Shown here: piece after piece, positions 24,444 through 33,184 of the stretch
Layout of the letters: the number at the start of each line of letters is the position of its first letter
Position numbering within the stretch: position 1 is the stretch's first letter
NCBI RefSeq assembly: GCF_019969685.1
Contig: NZ_JAHXYZ010000001.1
Span: 1,860,001-1,924,000 of the forward strand
Length of the DNA stretch: 64,000 nt
Source of the DNA: Microbacterium sp. EST19A
GTDB taxonomy: Bacteria; Actinomycetota; Actinomycetes; Actinomycetales; Microbacteriaceae
Direction of reading: 5' to 3'
Translations under genes and position numbers: made by a program
The notes under the pieces: model-generated
Database searches by the model: none
Told to the model about the DNA's origin: nothing
The model's input: the letters and a program-made list of their open reading frames with translations, nothing else

Positions 24444-25282
24444 TCCCACCCGCCCTCGCGGCGGTGGGGCTGGGCGCGAGCCTGCCCTCCATCGCCGCCT
24501 TCAACGTCATCACCCTCGAATACGCGGAGGGGATCGTCGCCGGAGCGGAGCGCGCCGGACTGCCCGTGCTGCTCTCGATCAGTCACAACGCGGTGCGCTT
24601 CCACGGCGGTCTCGCACCGATCGCCGCGGCCTGCCGGGCTCTCGCGGACGACGCCTCGGTGCCTGTCGCGCTGCACCTCGACCACTGCGAGTCGGAGGAT
24701 CTCGTCCTGGAGTCCGCCGGGCTCGGGTTCGCTTCCGCGATGTTCGACGCGTCGATGCTGCCCTACGCCGAGAACGTCGCGGCGACCGCGCGCGTCGCCG
24801 CCCGCGGCCAGGAGCTCGGACTCTGGATCGAGGCGGAGCTCGGCGAGATCGGCGGTAAGGACGGAGCCCACGCCCCCGGTGTGCGCACCGACCCTGCGGA
24901 GGCAGCGGCGTTCGTCGCCGCGACCGGGGTCGACGCTCTCGCCGTCGCGGTCGGCTCCTCGCACGCGATGACCAGCCAGACCGCGGAGCTCGACATCGCG
25001 CTGATCGAGCGTCTCGCCGCAGCCGTGCCCGTGCCGCTCGTGCTGCACGGCTCGTCCGGCGTCGGTGCCGATGGCATCCGCGCGGCCGTGGCGGCCGGCA
25101 TCCGCAAGGTCAACGTCGGCACCCAGCTGTCGGCGGCATACACGAACGCGCTGCGGAGCGAACTCGGCGACCGGGTCGATCCGCGCCGGGCGCTGGCCGC
25201 TGCGCGCGATGCCATCGCCGCCGAGGTCGCGCAGCTGCTCGACGTGATCTCATCCCCCGTACCCACCGACCCGGAGAGGTAG
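24437..25282 (+). CDS. Class II ketose-bisphosphate aldolase (GatY/KbaY/FbaA-like)
   Basis: A 281-residue zinc aldolase. The zinc histidines are visible in LHLDHCESEDLV, in VGSSHAMTSQ and in LVLHGSSGVGADG; WIEAELGEIGGKDG and KVNVGTQLSAAYTNALR are family blocks. Such enzymes cleave a ketose (bis)phosphate to DHAP and an aldehyde. Its gene overlaps deoR by seven bases. With the SIS isomerase and PfkB kinase across the promoter it would complete an isomerase-kinase-aldolase route. The specific sugar cannot be assigned. Confidence 0.88.
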   Translation: MLIPPALAAVGLGASLPSIAAFNVITLEYAEGIVAGAERAGLPVLLSISHNAVRFHGGLAPIAAACRALADDASVPVALHLDHCESEDLVLESAGLGFASAMFDASMLPYAENVAATARVAARGQELGLWIEAELGEIGGKDGAHAPGVRTDPAEAAAFVAATGVDALAVAVGSSHAMTSQTAELDIALIERLAAAVPVPLVLHGSSGVGADGIRAAVAAGIRKVNVGTQLSAAYTNALRSELGDRVDPRRALAAARDAIAAEVAQLLDVISSPVPTDPER

Positions 25283-25288
25283 GAACCC

Positions 25289-25738
25289 ATGTCCGCAACC
25301 GTCCAGGGGCCGTCGTCGCACGACGGTGAGCCGAGCGCTGCGGCGCTGCTCGAAGCCGGCGACATCGTCGGTCTCATGCGCGCCTGCCATGACCGCCGCC
25401 TCGAGCGGGAGGGGATCCCGATGGTCCTCGGACTCGCCGACGAGCGCGGCCCGATCCCCGCCGCCGCATCCGATGCGCAGCGTGCCGAGGGCACCGCGTT
25501 CCTCGCCGTGCTCGACCGGTACCGCGACGCTCTGGTGCCGTTCGCGCGCGTCGACGACGAGGGGGCCGTCATCACCGCGATGCAGGTTCTCGCCTACACG
25601 CACTTCGCGCCGGGAGCGACGCCGATCACCGATGAGACGGCGCCCGCGGTCGTCGGTGCCTCGGCATCCGACCCTGTCGTGCCCGCGGCATCCGATCCGA
25701 TCGATCCCGCACTGACCGGGGAAGGAACCCTCTCATGA
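25289..25738 (+). CDS. Hypothetical protein coupled to the aldolase and deacetylase-like genes
   Basis: A 149-residue protein that I do not recognise. The first 110 residues are mixed helix and strand (LLEAGDIVGLMRACHDRRLE and ITAMQVLAYTHFAPG); the last 35 are Ala/Pro/Asp-rich and probably unstructured. GGAGAGGTAGG precedes the ATG. It lies seven bases after the aldolase and overlaps the next gene by ATGA, so it is a true operon member. No signal peptide is seen. Confidence 0.6.
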   Translation: MSATVQGPSSHDGEPSAAALLEAGDIVGLMRACHDRRLEREGIPMVLGLADERGPIPAAASDAQRAEGTAFLAVLDRYRDALVPFARVDDEGAVITAMQVLAYTHFAPGATPITDETAPAVVGASASDPVVPAASDPIDPALTGEGTLS

Positions 25739-26415
25739 CCAAGCCCTCCTTCGATGTGCAGCGCGAGCAGCTGGCCAACGGCCACTTCATCCGCGTCGTC
25801 AACTACCACTCGACCCCGCGCGGGGCGCGCGACGAGCTCGAGAAGGAGCTCGCCGGATTCGCCCGCGACTACGCGCCGGTCACTCTCGACGACCTCGACC
25901 GGCTGTTCGAGACGGGCACCTGGCATAAGGACAAGCCGGGCCTCATCCCGGTGTTCTACGAGGGGTACCGCAACTCGATCTCGGTCGCCGCTCCGCTCTG
26001 CGACCAGTACGGCCTGACCGGCTGGTTCCCGATCGCGACGTCGTTCGTCGACTGCGACCCGGAGCACCAGGAAGCCTTCGCCCGCGCGCACTGGATCTCG
26101 CTGGTCGAGGAGGACACGAAGGGCGGCCGCATCGCGATGAGCTGGGACGAGGTCGCCGAGGTCTCGCAGCGGCACGTCGTCTTCCCGCACACCGCGCACC
26201 ACGAGGGCTTCGACACGACGCTGTCCGATGACGACATCCGGCGCGAGGTCGTCGAGTCGAAGGCGCAGCTCGAGGCCGTGACCGGCCAGGAGGCTCCCGC
26301 GTTCGTGTGGCTGCACGGCTCGTCCTACGGGCAGAGCCCCCGTCACGACCAGGCTGTGAAGGACGCGGGCTACCGCTACCAGTTCGCGAACACGATGATC
26401 CACCGCGTGAACTAG
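25735..26415 (+). CDS. Polysaccharide deacetylase-like protein with an altered first motif
   Basis: A 226-residue protein with a NodB-like layout. VVNYHSTPRGARDELEKEL resembles the start of YadE/PgaB-type deacetylases, IPVFYEGYRNSISVAAPLC occupies the place of the TFDDGY motif, GLTGWFPIAT is the usual next strand, and PHTAHHEGFDTT matches the H-x-x-x-H metal motif. The two aspartates of motif 1 are replaced by Tyr-Glu, so ordinary carbohydrate esterase chemistry is doubtful. No signal peptide, so it is cytoplasmic. It ends the import operon. Confidence 0.65.
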   Translation: MTKPSFDVQREQLANGHFIRVVNYHSTPRGARDELEKELAGFARDYAPVTLDDLDRLFETGTWHKDKPGLIPVFYEGYRNSISVAAPLCDQYGLTGWFPIATSFVDCDPEHQEAFARAHWISLVEEDTKGGRIAMSWDEVAEVSQRHVVFPHTAHHEGFDTTLSDDDIRREVVESKAQLEAVTGQEAPAFVWLHGSSYGQSPRHDQAVKDAGYRYQFANTMIHRVN

Positions 26416-26478
26416 CCCGCGCGTCTGCGCGGCGCCTGGCTGCGGCATCCGATCCGAGAGACGCGTCCGCAGCGCGCG

Positions 26479-26853
26479 TCAGCCCGCGACGGCCTCGTCG
26501 TACCGGGCGCGGGATGCCGCGATGTCGGACTGGTGCGACTCGGTCCAGGTGACGAGCGCGGTCACCGTCGTGTTGAGGCTGCGGCCGAGATCCGTGAGCG
26601 AGTACTCGACGTGCGGCGGGATCACCGGGAACACCGTGCGCGACACGAGGCCGTCGCGCTCGAGCTGACGCAGCGTGACGGTGAGCATCCGCTGACTCAC
26701 TCCGTCGACCGTCTTCAGCAGCTCGGTGAACCGCATCGTGCGGTTCTCGAGCAGCGCCATCACCAGCAGCGACCACTTGTCGGCGATCCGGTCCAGGATC
26801 TGGCGGACCTCGCAGTCCTCGCGCGAGTCCCACTGGAACGGGTCGTTCGGCAT
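26479..26853 (-). CDS. HxlR family transcriptional regulator
   Basis: A 124-residue winged-helix HxlR protein. CEVRQILDRIADKWSLLVMA, MRFTELLKTVDGVSQRMLT and VEYSLTDLGRSL are all family blocks. I chose the ATG at 26853 so that the palindromes at 26865-26898 lie upstream as operators; an ATG at 26904 would add 17 residues and place them in the gene. Divergent from an MFS efflux gene, which it most likely represses until a ligand or redox signal is sensed (the single Cys near residue 13 is conserved in the family). Confidence 0.88.
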   Translation of the reverse strand: MPNDPFQWDSREDCEVRQILDRIADKWSLLVMALLENRTMRFTELLKTVDGVSQRMLTVTLRQLERDGLVSRTVFPVIPPHVEYSLTDLGRSLNTTVTALVTWTESHQSDIAASRARYDEAVAG

Positions 26854-26857
26854 GTCG

Positions 26858-26947
26858 GTTACTTCGCAGGAACCTGCGTATTCCGAAGTGCGTACTTCCG
26901 TCATGCCCTCATGATGACGCACGATGCTGTTACGCACAAGAAGTAAC
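26858..26947. promoter_or_regulatory. HxlR/MFS divergent operators
   Basis: GTTACTTC at 26858-26865 is matched by GAAGTAAC at 26940-26947. Between them lie the palindromes CGCAGG-AA-CCTGCG (26865-26878) and GAAGT-GCGT-ACTTC (26885-26898). The repeated ACTTC/GAAGT half-site is the likely HxlR target. Confidence 0.55.
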
Positions 26948-26965
26948 CGAGGAACCGAGGGCACT

Positions 26966-28384
26966 GTGAGCACGACCACCGAGACCGCGTCATCCGGCAT
27001 CCGTCTGCGGGGAACCGGCATCCTGCTGCTGATCACCCTCTGCGGAGCGGCGTTCCTCGAAGGCATCGACATCGCGATGTTCAACGTGGCGCTGCCCGTC
27101 ATCCGCGCTGACCTCGCACTCGAGACCACGCAGCTGCAATGGGTTCTCGGCGGCTACGTCGTCGCATACGGCGGGTTCATGATCCTCGGCGGTCGCGTCG
27201 GCGACCGCTTCGGCCGCCGCCGGGTGTTCCTCACCGCCCTCGCCGTGTTCATCGCGTTCTCGATGGCGGGCGGCTTCGCGGACGCGGGGTGGATGCTGAT
27301 CATCGCCCGGTTCGCGACCGGCATCGCCGCCGCGTTCATGATGCCGACGGGACTCTCCATCATCACGACGGGTTTCGCGGAGGGCGCTGCGCGCAACCGT
27401 GCCGTGCTGATCTACGCCGGGATCGGCGCCGCCGGGTTCTCGCTCGGCCTCGTCGCCGGTGGACTGCTCACGGCCTTCGGCTGGCGGTGGGTCTTCTTCG
27501 CGCCGGTCGTGCTCGGCATCCTCATCCTCGCCAGCGGGCTCGCGCTCATCCCGCGTGATGCGGCCGACCGGGAGCGCACGCCCTTCGACGTGCTGGGTGC
27601 GATGCTGCTCACCGCGGGCATCGTGCTGACGGTGCTCGCCGTCGAGCAACTCTCGCACGGCGCCGGTCCCCTGGTGATCGCCGCGGCCGTCGGGGCGATC
27701 GTCTCCCTCGTGCTGTTCGGCGTCCGGCAGCGGACCGCCGCAGCTCCGCTGATTCCGACCGAGTTCCTCCGCTCGCGTGCGCTGCTGCGGGCGTACCTCG
27801 GCGCAGGATCGCTCGCGGCCGGGTTCATGGGCTTCCAGTTCATCGTGGTGCTGTACCTTCAGGAGCTGCGGGGCTGGTCGGCCCTGCAGACGGCCCTCGC
27901 GATGGTGGTGCTCGCGATCGACGCGATCCTCGCTCCGACCGTCACGCCGCGGATGGTCGCGCGCTTCGGCACCTGGCCCGTGGCGATCGGCGGCCTCGCG
28001 CTCGCCGCGCTCTCGTACGCACTGTTCCTGCCGGTCGCACCGGACTGGACGTACGCGCTGATGTTCCCGAGCTTCCTCGTGCTCGGGCTCGCCTTCACCT
28101 TCGCGTACGGACCGCTCACCATCGCGGCCACCGACGGGGTCGCAGATCGCGATCAGGGCCTCACGAGCGGCATCCTGTACACGTTCTTCCAGTTCGGCGC
28201 CGCCTTCGGTCTCGCCGCCACGAGCGCGGTGCTCACGATCGCCGCGGATGCCGGACACTCGGAGATCGACACCTACCGCTCGGCGCTCTGGGTGCCCCTC
28301 GGGTTCGCCGCGTTCGGTGTCGTGGCCACCCTCCTCGCACGCCCGCGGCGCGGCGCGGCCGGGCGCCGCGGCATCCGGTCGTAG
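26966..28384 (+). CDS. MFS multidrug efflux transporter (DHA2 / EmrB-QacA type)
   Basis: A 472-residue membrane protein with about 14 hydrophobic segments. The DHA2 signature region near the N terminus (FLEGIDIAMFNVALPVI) and the loop GGRVGDRFGRRRVFLT between segments 2 and 3 (motif A) are present; AGIGAAGFSLGLVAGGLLT matches motif C of exporters. It should pump out a drug or toxic organic compound using proton motive force. GTG 26966 is preceded by GAGGG at five bases. It interrupts the sugar region and is controlled by its own HxlR gene. Confidence 0.9.
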   Translation: MSTTTETASSGIRLRGTGILLLITLCGAAFLEGIDIAMFNVALPVIRADLALETTQLQWVLGGYVVAYGGFMILGGRVGDRFGRRRVFLTALAVFIAFSMAGGFADAGWMLIIARFATGIAAAFMMPTGLSIITTGFAEGAARNRAVLIYAGIGAAGFSLGLVAGGLLTAFGWRWVFFAPVVLGILILASGLALIPRDAADRERTPFDVLGAMLLTAGIVLTVLAVEQLSHGAGPLVIAAAVGAIVSLVLFGVRQRTAAAPLIPTEFLRSRALLRAYLGAGSLAAGFMGFQFIVVLYLQELRGWSALQTALAMVVLAIDAILAPTVTPRMVARFGTWPVAIGGLALAALSYALFLPVAPDWTYALMFPSFLVLGLAFTFAYGPLTIAATDGVADRDQGLTSGILYTFFQFGAAFGLAATSAVLTIAADAGHSEIDTYRSALWVPLGFAAFGVVATLLARPRRGAAGRRGIRS

Positions 28385-28396
28385 AGAGTCCGCGGA

Positions 28397-29092
28397 TCAG
28401 TCGCGGATGCCGAGATGGCGGATGCCGCGGCGGTCGCGCCAGGTGAGCTCGGTCGTGCCGCCGTCGCGCGTCGAGCGGGCTGCGCGGGCGGTGCCCTCGA
28501 CCACGTCGCGGATGCCGTGGGCGCGCAGCATCTCCTCCGCGCGGGGGTCGCGCACGACGGCGGTGCCCTCTACCGCCGCCCAGATCCGCTGGGGGTAGTG
28601 CTCGACGCCGGATGCGAGGACGGCGGTCGTCCCGTCCTCGCGCTCGACATCCGCCGTCAGGATGCCGTCGCGATGCGCGAGCCGGAATCGTCGGACGGAT
28701 GCCGCCGCATCCGTGCCTCGCCGCTGGAAGCCCGGACCCGGTGACCAGTACCAGCTCTCCAACACACCGGCGTCGGTCAGTGCGAGCACCTCGAGGTGAT
28801 CGGGCCCGAGGGTCGACTGCACGATCTGCGCGTCGCGGTAGCGCGACCCGGAGGCGAAGGCGAGACCGGCGCTCCAGTGACCGGGGGGCACCTCCGGCGT
28901 GTCGAGCGGATCGTCGGCATCGTCGGCGTTGAACCAGAACACCCAGAGCCCATCGGTCGCATCGCAGGCGACGAGCTCGAGGTTTCCGCGGGTGCCGTAG
29001 ACCCCCTGCGCCAGCGAGGCGCGACCTGCGAGCGCACGGTTCCCGCCCACTTCGATGATGATCTCTGAATGCATTTGCTTATTCTTGCTCAT
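28397..29092 (-). CDS. Hypothetical protein, divergent from the FAH-hydrolase operon
   Basis: A 231-residue soluble protein I do not recognise. It is rich in beta-strand-like stretches (NLELVACDATDGLWVFWFN, VLALTDAGVLESWYWSP, RRFRLAHRDGILTADV) with several aromatic residues, suggesting a beta-propeller or lectin-like sheet. No signal peptide. The ATG at 29092 lies inside the shared operator (AAATGAGCAAG); an in-frame ATG at 29074 would make it 225 residues and leave the operator upstream. Its divergent position suggests it belongs to the same sugar regulon. Confidence 0.6.
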   Translation of the reverse strand: MSKNKQMHSEIIIEVGGNRALAGRASLAQGVYGTRGNLELVACDATDGLWVFWFNADDADDPLDTPEVPPGHWSAGLAFASGSRYRDAQIVQSTLGPDHLEVLALTDAGVLESWYWSPGPGFQRRGTDAAASVRRFRLAHRDGILTADVEREDGTTAVLASGVEHYPQRIWAAVEGTAVVRDPRAEEMLRAHGIRDVVEGTARAARSTRDGGTTELTWRDRRGIRHLGIRD

Positions 29093-29094
29093 TT
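29084..29094. promoter_or_regulatory. Candidate operator shared with the 19.4-kb promoter
   Basis: CTTGCTCATTT is the exact reverse complement of the 11-base sequence at 19393-19403. It lies between the divergent hypothetical gene and the FAH-hydrolase operon. Confidence 0.5.
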
Positions 29095-29142
29095 GTGGGT
29101 GTTTGTGACAACATTGCTTCCACGACCTTTCGAAGGAGAAGC

Positions 29143-29982
29143 ATGAGAATCGCCAGAGCCCTCGTCGACGGCAGCCCGCGCATCGTCATCACGGATGCCG
29201 GTCAGTCCCGGCTCGCGCCGGCGTCGCACCCCGACGACGCCCTCGCCGCTCTGGAGAGCGGGCGATCCGGAACCTCCGCAGGCTGGACCGTGGTCGACCT
29301 CGGCGATCTCGAGCTGCTCGCCCCGGTCGCCGGCGCCGGCAAGATCATCGCCGTGGGCCTAAACTACGTGGACCACACGACGGAGACCGGCTTCACCCAG
29401 CCCGAGCGTCCGCTCACCTTCGCGAAGTACGCGACCTCGATCACCGGCCCCACGGCAGACGTCGTGGTGCCGGACCACCTCACGCAGGGCGTCGACTTCG
29501 AGGCGGAGCTCGCCCTCCTCATCGGTCGCCGCTGCGGTGGCGACACCCCCGCCGCGCTCGACGACGTCGCCGCGTACACCGTCGCGAACGACGTGTCGGC
29601 CCGAGACGTGCAGTTCGGTGACGTGCAGTGGACCCGCGGAAAGTCCTTCGACACCTTCACGCCGCTGGGACCGGAGCTGGTCACACCCGACGAGTTCGGC
29701 GATCCTGCGGGCCACCGCATCTACGCCGAGGTCGACGGCGAGCTGTTGCAGGAAGACGACACGGCCGAGATGATCTTCGACGTGCCCACCATCCTCGCGT
29801 TCGTCAGCGACGGCGTCACGCTCGAGCCCGGTGACCTGATCCTCACCGGCACGCCCGCCGGGGCGGGTGCCTTCCGCACCCCGCCGCGCTACCTTCAGCA
29901 CGACGAGGTCGTCACGGCCGGTGTCGAGGGCATCGGCGAGCTCCGCAACCGCTTCGTCCACCGCTCCCGTCTCACGGCCTGA
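29143..29982 (+). CDS. Fumarylacetoacetate hydrolase family protein
   Basis: A 279-residue FAH-family enzyme. AVGLNYVDHTTETGFTQPER, the metal glutamates in VDFEAELALLIG and the aspartate in VANDVSARDVQFGD are intact; LILTGTPAGAGAF ends the domain. Members hydrolyse or decarboxylate diketo acids; several act on 2,4-diketo-3-deoxy sugar acids such as those from L-fucose and L-rhamnose. A strong GAAGGAG precedes the ATG. Its place before a GH4 glycosidase and a sugar-acid dehydratase supports such a role. Confidence 0.85.
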   Translation: MRIARALVDGSPRIVITDAGQSRLAPASHPDDALAALESGRSGTSAGWTVVDLGDLELLAPVAGAGKIIAVGLNYVDHTTETGFTQPERPLTFAKYATSITGPTADVVVPDHLTQGVDFEAELALLIGRRCGGDTPAALDDVAAYTVANDVSARDVQFGDVQWTRGKSFDTFTPLGPELVTPDEFGDPAGHRIYAEVDGELLQEDDTAEMIFDVPTILAFVSDGVTLEPGDLILTGTPAGAGAFRTPPRYLQHDEVVTAGVEGIGELRNRFVHRSRLTA

Positions 29983-30016
29983 GCTCGCCCGCCCTCGCAC
30001 TGATCGGAACTCAACG

Positions 30017-31387
30017 ATGACCACCACCGACCGCCGCGTCCTCGTCCTCATCGGGGCCGGATCCGCCGTCTTCACGCGCGGCCTGCTCGCCGACCTGATC
30101 AGCGCCGAGGATCTCGGGGCATGGGAGATCCGTCTCGTCGATGTGGATGCCGTGGCGCTCGACGTCGCCGCCGACCTCGCGGAGGCCATGGTCGCCGCCC
30201 GCGGCGTCGAGGACAGCATCCGGATCGTGCGATCCACCGACCGACGTCAGGTGCTTCCGTGGGCAGACTTCATCGTCACCTGCGTCGGTGTCGGCGGTCG
30301 GCCCGCCTGGCAGCTCGACCACGAGATCGTGCAGAAGCACGGGATCTACCAGCCGGTGGGTGACTCGATCATGCCCGGAGGGATCTCGCGGCTGCTGCGC
30401 ACGACGCCTGTCCTGGTCGACATCGCCCACGACGTCGCCGAACTCGCGCCCGACGCGTTCTTCTTCAACTACTCCAACCCGATGACGGCCAACGTGCAGG
30501 CCATCCACCAGGAGACCGGGCTCGAGGTCGTCGGCCTCTGCCACGGCATGCACCACATCCAGCGCGAGCTCGCGCAGCTCATCGACGCACCGTTCGACGA
30601 GACCTCGACGCTGTACGCGGGCATCAACCACCTGACCTTCATCTACGACTTCCGCTGGAAAGGGCAGGACGCCTGGCCGCTGATCCGTGAGCGCGTGCGC
30701 ACGGAGCTCGCCGAGGCGCCCGACCCCGCCGACATCGGCAACATCTTCTACGAGAAGCCGACGGCGTGGCACAACCCGTTCGCCTGGGAGCTGTTCGAGC
30801 GCTACGGCGCCTTCGCCGCCGCCGGTGACCGGCACGTCGTGGAGTTCTTCCCCGAGCGGTTCCAGAGCGGCGACTACTACGGCAAGAAGCTCGGCATCGA
30901 CGCGTTCAGCCTCCCCGAGATCCTGGAGTGGGGCGAGAACCGGTACCAGGGCATGAAGCGCCAGGCGCTCGGCGAAGAGCCCCTCGACCAGTCGATCTTC
31001 GAGCGCTCCGGCGGCGAGCAGGAGCAGCTGATCGCGATCATCCGCTCGATCACCTTCGACTCCCGTGAGATGTTCAGCTGCAATGTCGTGAACAACGGCT
31101 CGGTCCCGGGGCTGCCGGAGTGGTCGGCCGTCGAGATCCCCGGTGTGGCCACGGCTCGCGGTATCCGTCCGATCGCGGTCCCTGACCTCGGCAAGCCGCT
31201 CACGGCGATCCTCGCCCGACGGCTCACCTCGGTCGACCTGGCGGTCGAGGCCGCGCTCACCGGAAACCGCGACCTGGTCGTCGAGGCCATGATCGCCGAC
31301 GGGGCGATCTTCGACGCCGACCGCGCCACCGCCCTCACCGACGATCTCATCGCCGCGCAGGCCCGGCACCTTCCGAGGTTCGCATGA
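30017..31387 (+). CDS. Glycoside hydrolase family 4 (alpha-galactosidase/alpha-glucosidase type)
   Basis: A 456-residue NAD- and metal-dependent GH4 enzyme. The NAD loop is LIGAGSAVFTRGLLADL; FNYSNPMTANVQAI, GLCHGMHHIQRELA (metal-binding Cys and His) and GINHLTFIYDF are the family blocks. GH4 enzymes cleave glycosidic bonds by oxidation at C3 and elimination, and are cytoplasmic, so the substrate must be imported. Which sugar (galactoside, glucoside, glucuronide) cannot be told. The stop overlaps the dehydratase start by ATGA. Confidence 0.9.
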   Translation: MTTTDRRVLVLIGAGSAVFTRGLLADLISAEDLGAWEIRLVDVDAVALDVAADLAEAMVAARGVEDSIRIVRSTDRRQVLPWADFIVTCVGVGGRPAWQLDHEIVQKHGIYQPVGDSIMPGGISRLLRTTPVLVDIAHDVAELAPDAFFFNYSNPMTANVQAIHQETGLEVVGLCHGMHHIQRELAQLIDAPFDETSTLYAGINHLTFIYDFRWKGQDAWPLIRERVRTELAEAPDPADIGNIFYEKPTAWHNPFAWELFERYGAFAAAGDRHVVEFFPERFQSGDYYGKKLGIDAFSLPEILEWGENRYQGMKRQALGEEPLDQSIFERSGGEQEQLIAIIRSITFDSREMFSCNVVNNGSVPGLPEWSAVEIPGVATARGIRPIAVPDLGKPLTAILARRLTSVDLAVEAALTGNRDLVVEAMIADGAIFDADRATALTDDLIAAQARHLPRFA

Positions 31388-33174
31388 GCGCCCAGAACAT
31401 CGGCTCGACGCAGGAGCCGTTCGAGAAGTTCGCTCCACAGGGCGAGCACGAGTGGGGCACGGGTCTGCGCAGTCAGCAGTGGTTCGGGGCCGAGGGCAAG
31501 ACCGGGTTCATGCACCGCTCGTGGCTGCGCAGCGAGGGGCTGCCGGACGACTCGTTCCGCGGGCGTCCGATCATCGGCATCGCGAACTCGTGGAGCGAGC
31601 TGACCAGTTGCAACATCCACCTCCGCGCGCTCGCCGAGCACGTCAAGCGCGGCATCTGGCAGGCCGGCGGAGTGCCGTTCGAGTTCCCGACCACGTCGGC
31701 CGGCGAGCCCATCGTGCGTCCGACCGCGATGCTGCTCCGCAACCTCATGGCGATGGACCTCGAGGAGACCCTGCGGTCGAACCCGCTCGACGGTGTCGTG
31801 CTGCTCGCGGGCTGCGACAAGACCACGCCCGCGTACCTGATGGGCGCGGCATCCGTCGATCTTCCCGCGCTGCTCATCACGGGCGGGCCGATGCTGAACG
31901 GCAAGCACCGGGGCACCGACATCGGCTCCGGCACCTCGGTGTGGAAGTTCACCGAGGCGTATCGCGCCGGGCTCATCGACGACACGGCGATCACCGAGGC
32001 CGAGGGCTGCATGGCCCGCAGCCAGGGGCACTGCCAGACCATGGGCACGGCGTCGACGCTCGCCTGCATCTCGGAGTACATGGGCATGCAGCTGCCGGGC
32101 ACGGCATCCCTCCCGGCCAACGACTCGCGTCGCGCGACCGCCGCGCACCTCGCGGGTCGACGCATCGTGGAGATGGTCGCCGAGGATCTGCGTCCCTCCA
32201 AGATCCTGACCCGCAAGGCGTTCGAGAACGGCGTGCGGGCGAATGCGGCGCTCGGGGGTTCGACGAACGCCGTGATCCACCTGCTCGCGCTCGCCCGTCG
32301 GGTCGGCGTCGAGCTCACGATCGACGACTTCGACACGCTCGTGCGCGACATCCCGGTGCTCGCCGACCTGATGCCGAGCGGGCGCTTCCTCATGGAGGAC
32401 TTCGAGTACGCGGGCGGCACCGCCGGCTTCGCCGAGACGCTCGGCGATCTGCTGCACCGCGACACGCTCACCGTCACGGGGGCGACCCTCGGTGAGAACT
32501 ACGCGGGGGCCGAGGTCTTCAACCGCGAGGTCATCCGTCCGCTCGACAACCCGGTGAAGCCGGTCGGCTCCGGCATCGCGGTGCTCAAGGGCAACCTCGC
32601 CCCGCGCGGCGCCGTGATCAAGCAGTCGGCCGCGGCTCCCGAGCTCATGCAGCATACCGGTCGAGCGCTCGTCTGGGACTCGCTGCAGGCGTACCTCGTC
32701 GATGCCGAGGATCCGGATCTCGATGTGACGCCCGACGACATCCTCGTCGTGCGCAACGTCGGACCGAAGGGCTACCCCGGGATGCCGGAGGTGGGCAACC
32801 TCGCGCTGCCGCGGAAGATCCTCGAGGCGGGCGTGACCGACATGGTCCGGATCTCGGATGCCCGGATGAGCGGCACGTCCTACGGCACGGTCGTGCTGCA
32901 CGTCGTGCCGGAGGCGGCGGCCGGCGGGCCCCTGGCCTTCATCCGCACCGGAGACACCGTGACGCTCGACGTCGCGGGTCGCTCGCTGCACATGAACGTC
33001 TCCGATGAGGAGCTCGAAGCCCGTCGCGCCGGCTGGACCCCTCCGGTCGTGCCGAACAGCGAGCGCGGCTGGACCCGGCTGTACATCGAGCATGTGACGC
33101 AGGCCGACGAAGGGCTCGACCTCGACTTCCTCCAGGGGAAGTCGGGGGCACCGGTCGGCCCGCAGGCGTTCTAG
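31384..33174 (+). CDS. IlvD/Edd family dehydratase, sugar-acid branch
   Basis: A 596-residue iron-sulfur dehydratase. Cluster cysteines are in LTSCNIHLRAL, LAGCDKTTPA and SQGHCQTMGTAST. The GHCQTMGTAST form, in place of GSCGGMYTANT, marks the arabinonate/xylonate/fuconate-type dehydratases rather than IlvD of branched-chain amino acid synthesis. The enzyme turns an aldonate into a 2-keto-3-deoxy acid. With the FAH-family hydrolase two genes upstream it outlines a non-phosphorylative sugar oxidation path. Confidence 0.88.
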   Translation: MSAQNIGSTQEPFEKFAPQGEHEWGTGLRSQQWFGAEGKTGFMHRSWLRSEGLPDDSFRGRPIIGIANSWSELTSCNIHLRALAEHVKRGIWQAGGVPFEFPTTSAGEPIVRPTAMLLRNLMAMDLEETLRSNPLDGVVLLAGCDKTTPAYLMGAASVDLPALLITGGPMLNGKHRGTDIGSGTSVWKFTEAYRAGLIDDTAITEAEGCMARSQGHCQTMGTASTLACISEYMGMQLPGTASLPANDSRRATAAHLAGRRIVEMVAEDLRPSKILTRKAFENGVRANAALGGSTNAVIHLLALARRVGVELTIDDFDTLVRDIPVLADLMPSGRFLMEDFEYAGGTAGFAETLGDLLHRDTLTVTGATLGENYAGAEVFNREVIRPLDNPVKPVGSGIAVLKGNLAPRGAVIKQSAAAPELMQHTGRALVWDSLQAYLVDAEDPDLDVTPDDILVVRNVGPKGYPGMPEVGNLALPRKILEAGVTDMVRISDARMSGTSYGTVVLHVVPEAAAGGPLAFIRTGDTVTLDVAGRSLHMNVSDEELEARRAGWTPPVVPNSERGWTRLYIEHVTQADEGLDLDFLQGKSGAPVGPQAF

Positions 33175-33184
33175 GTTGGAGCGC

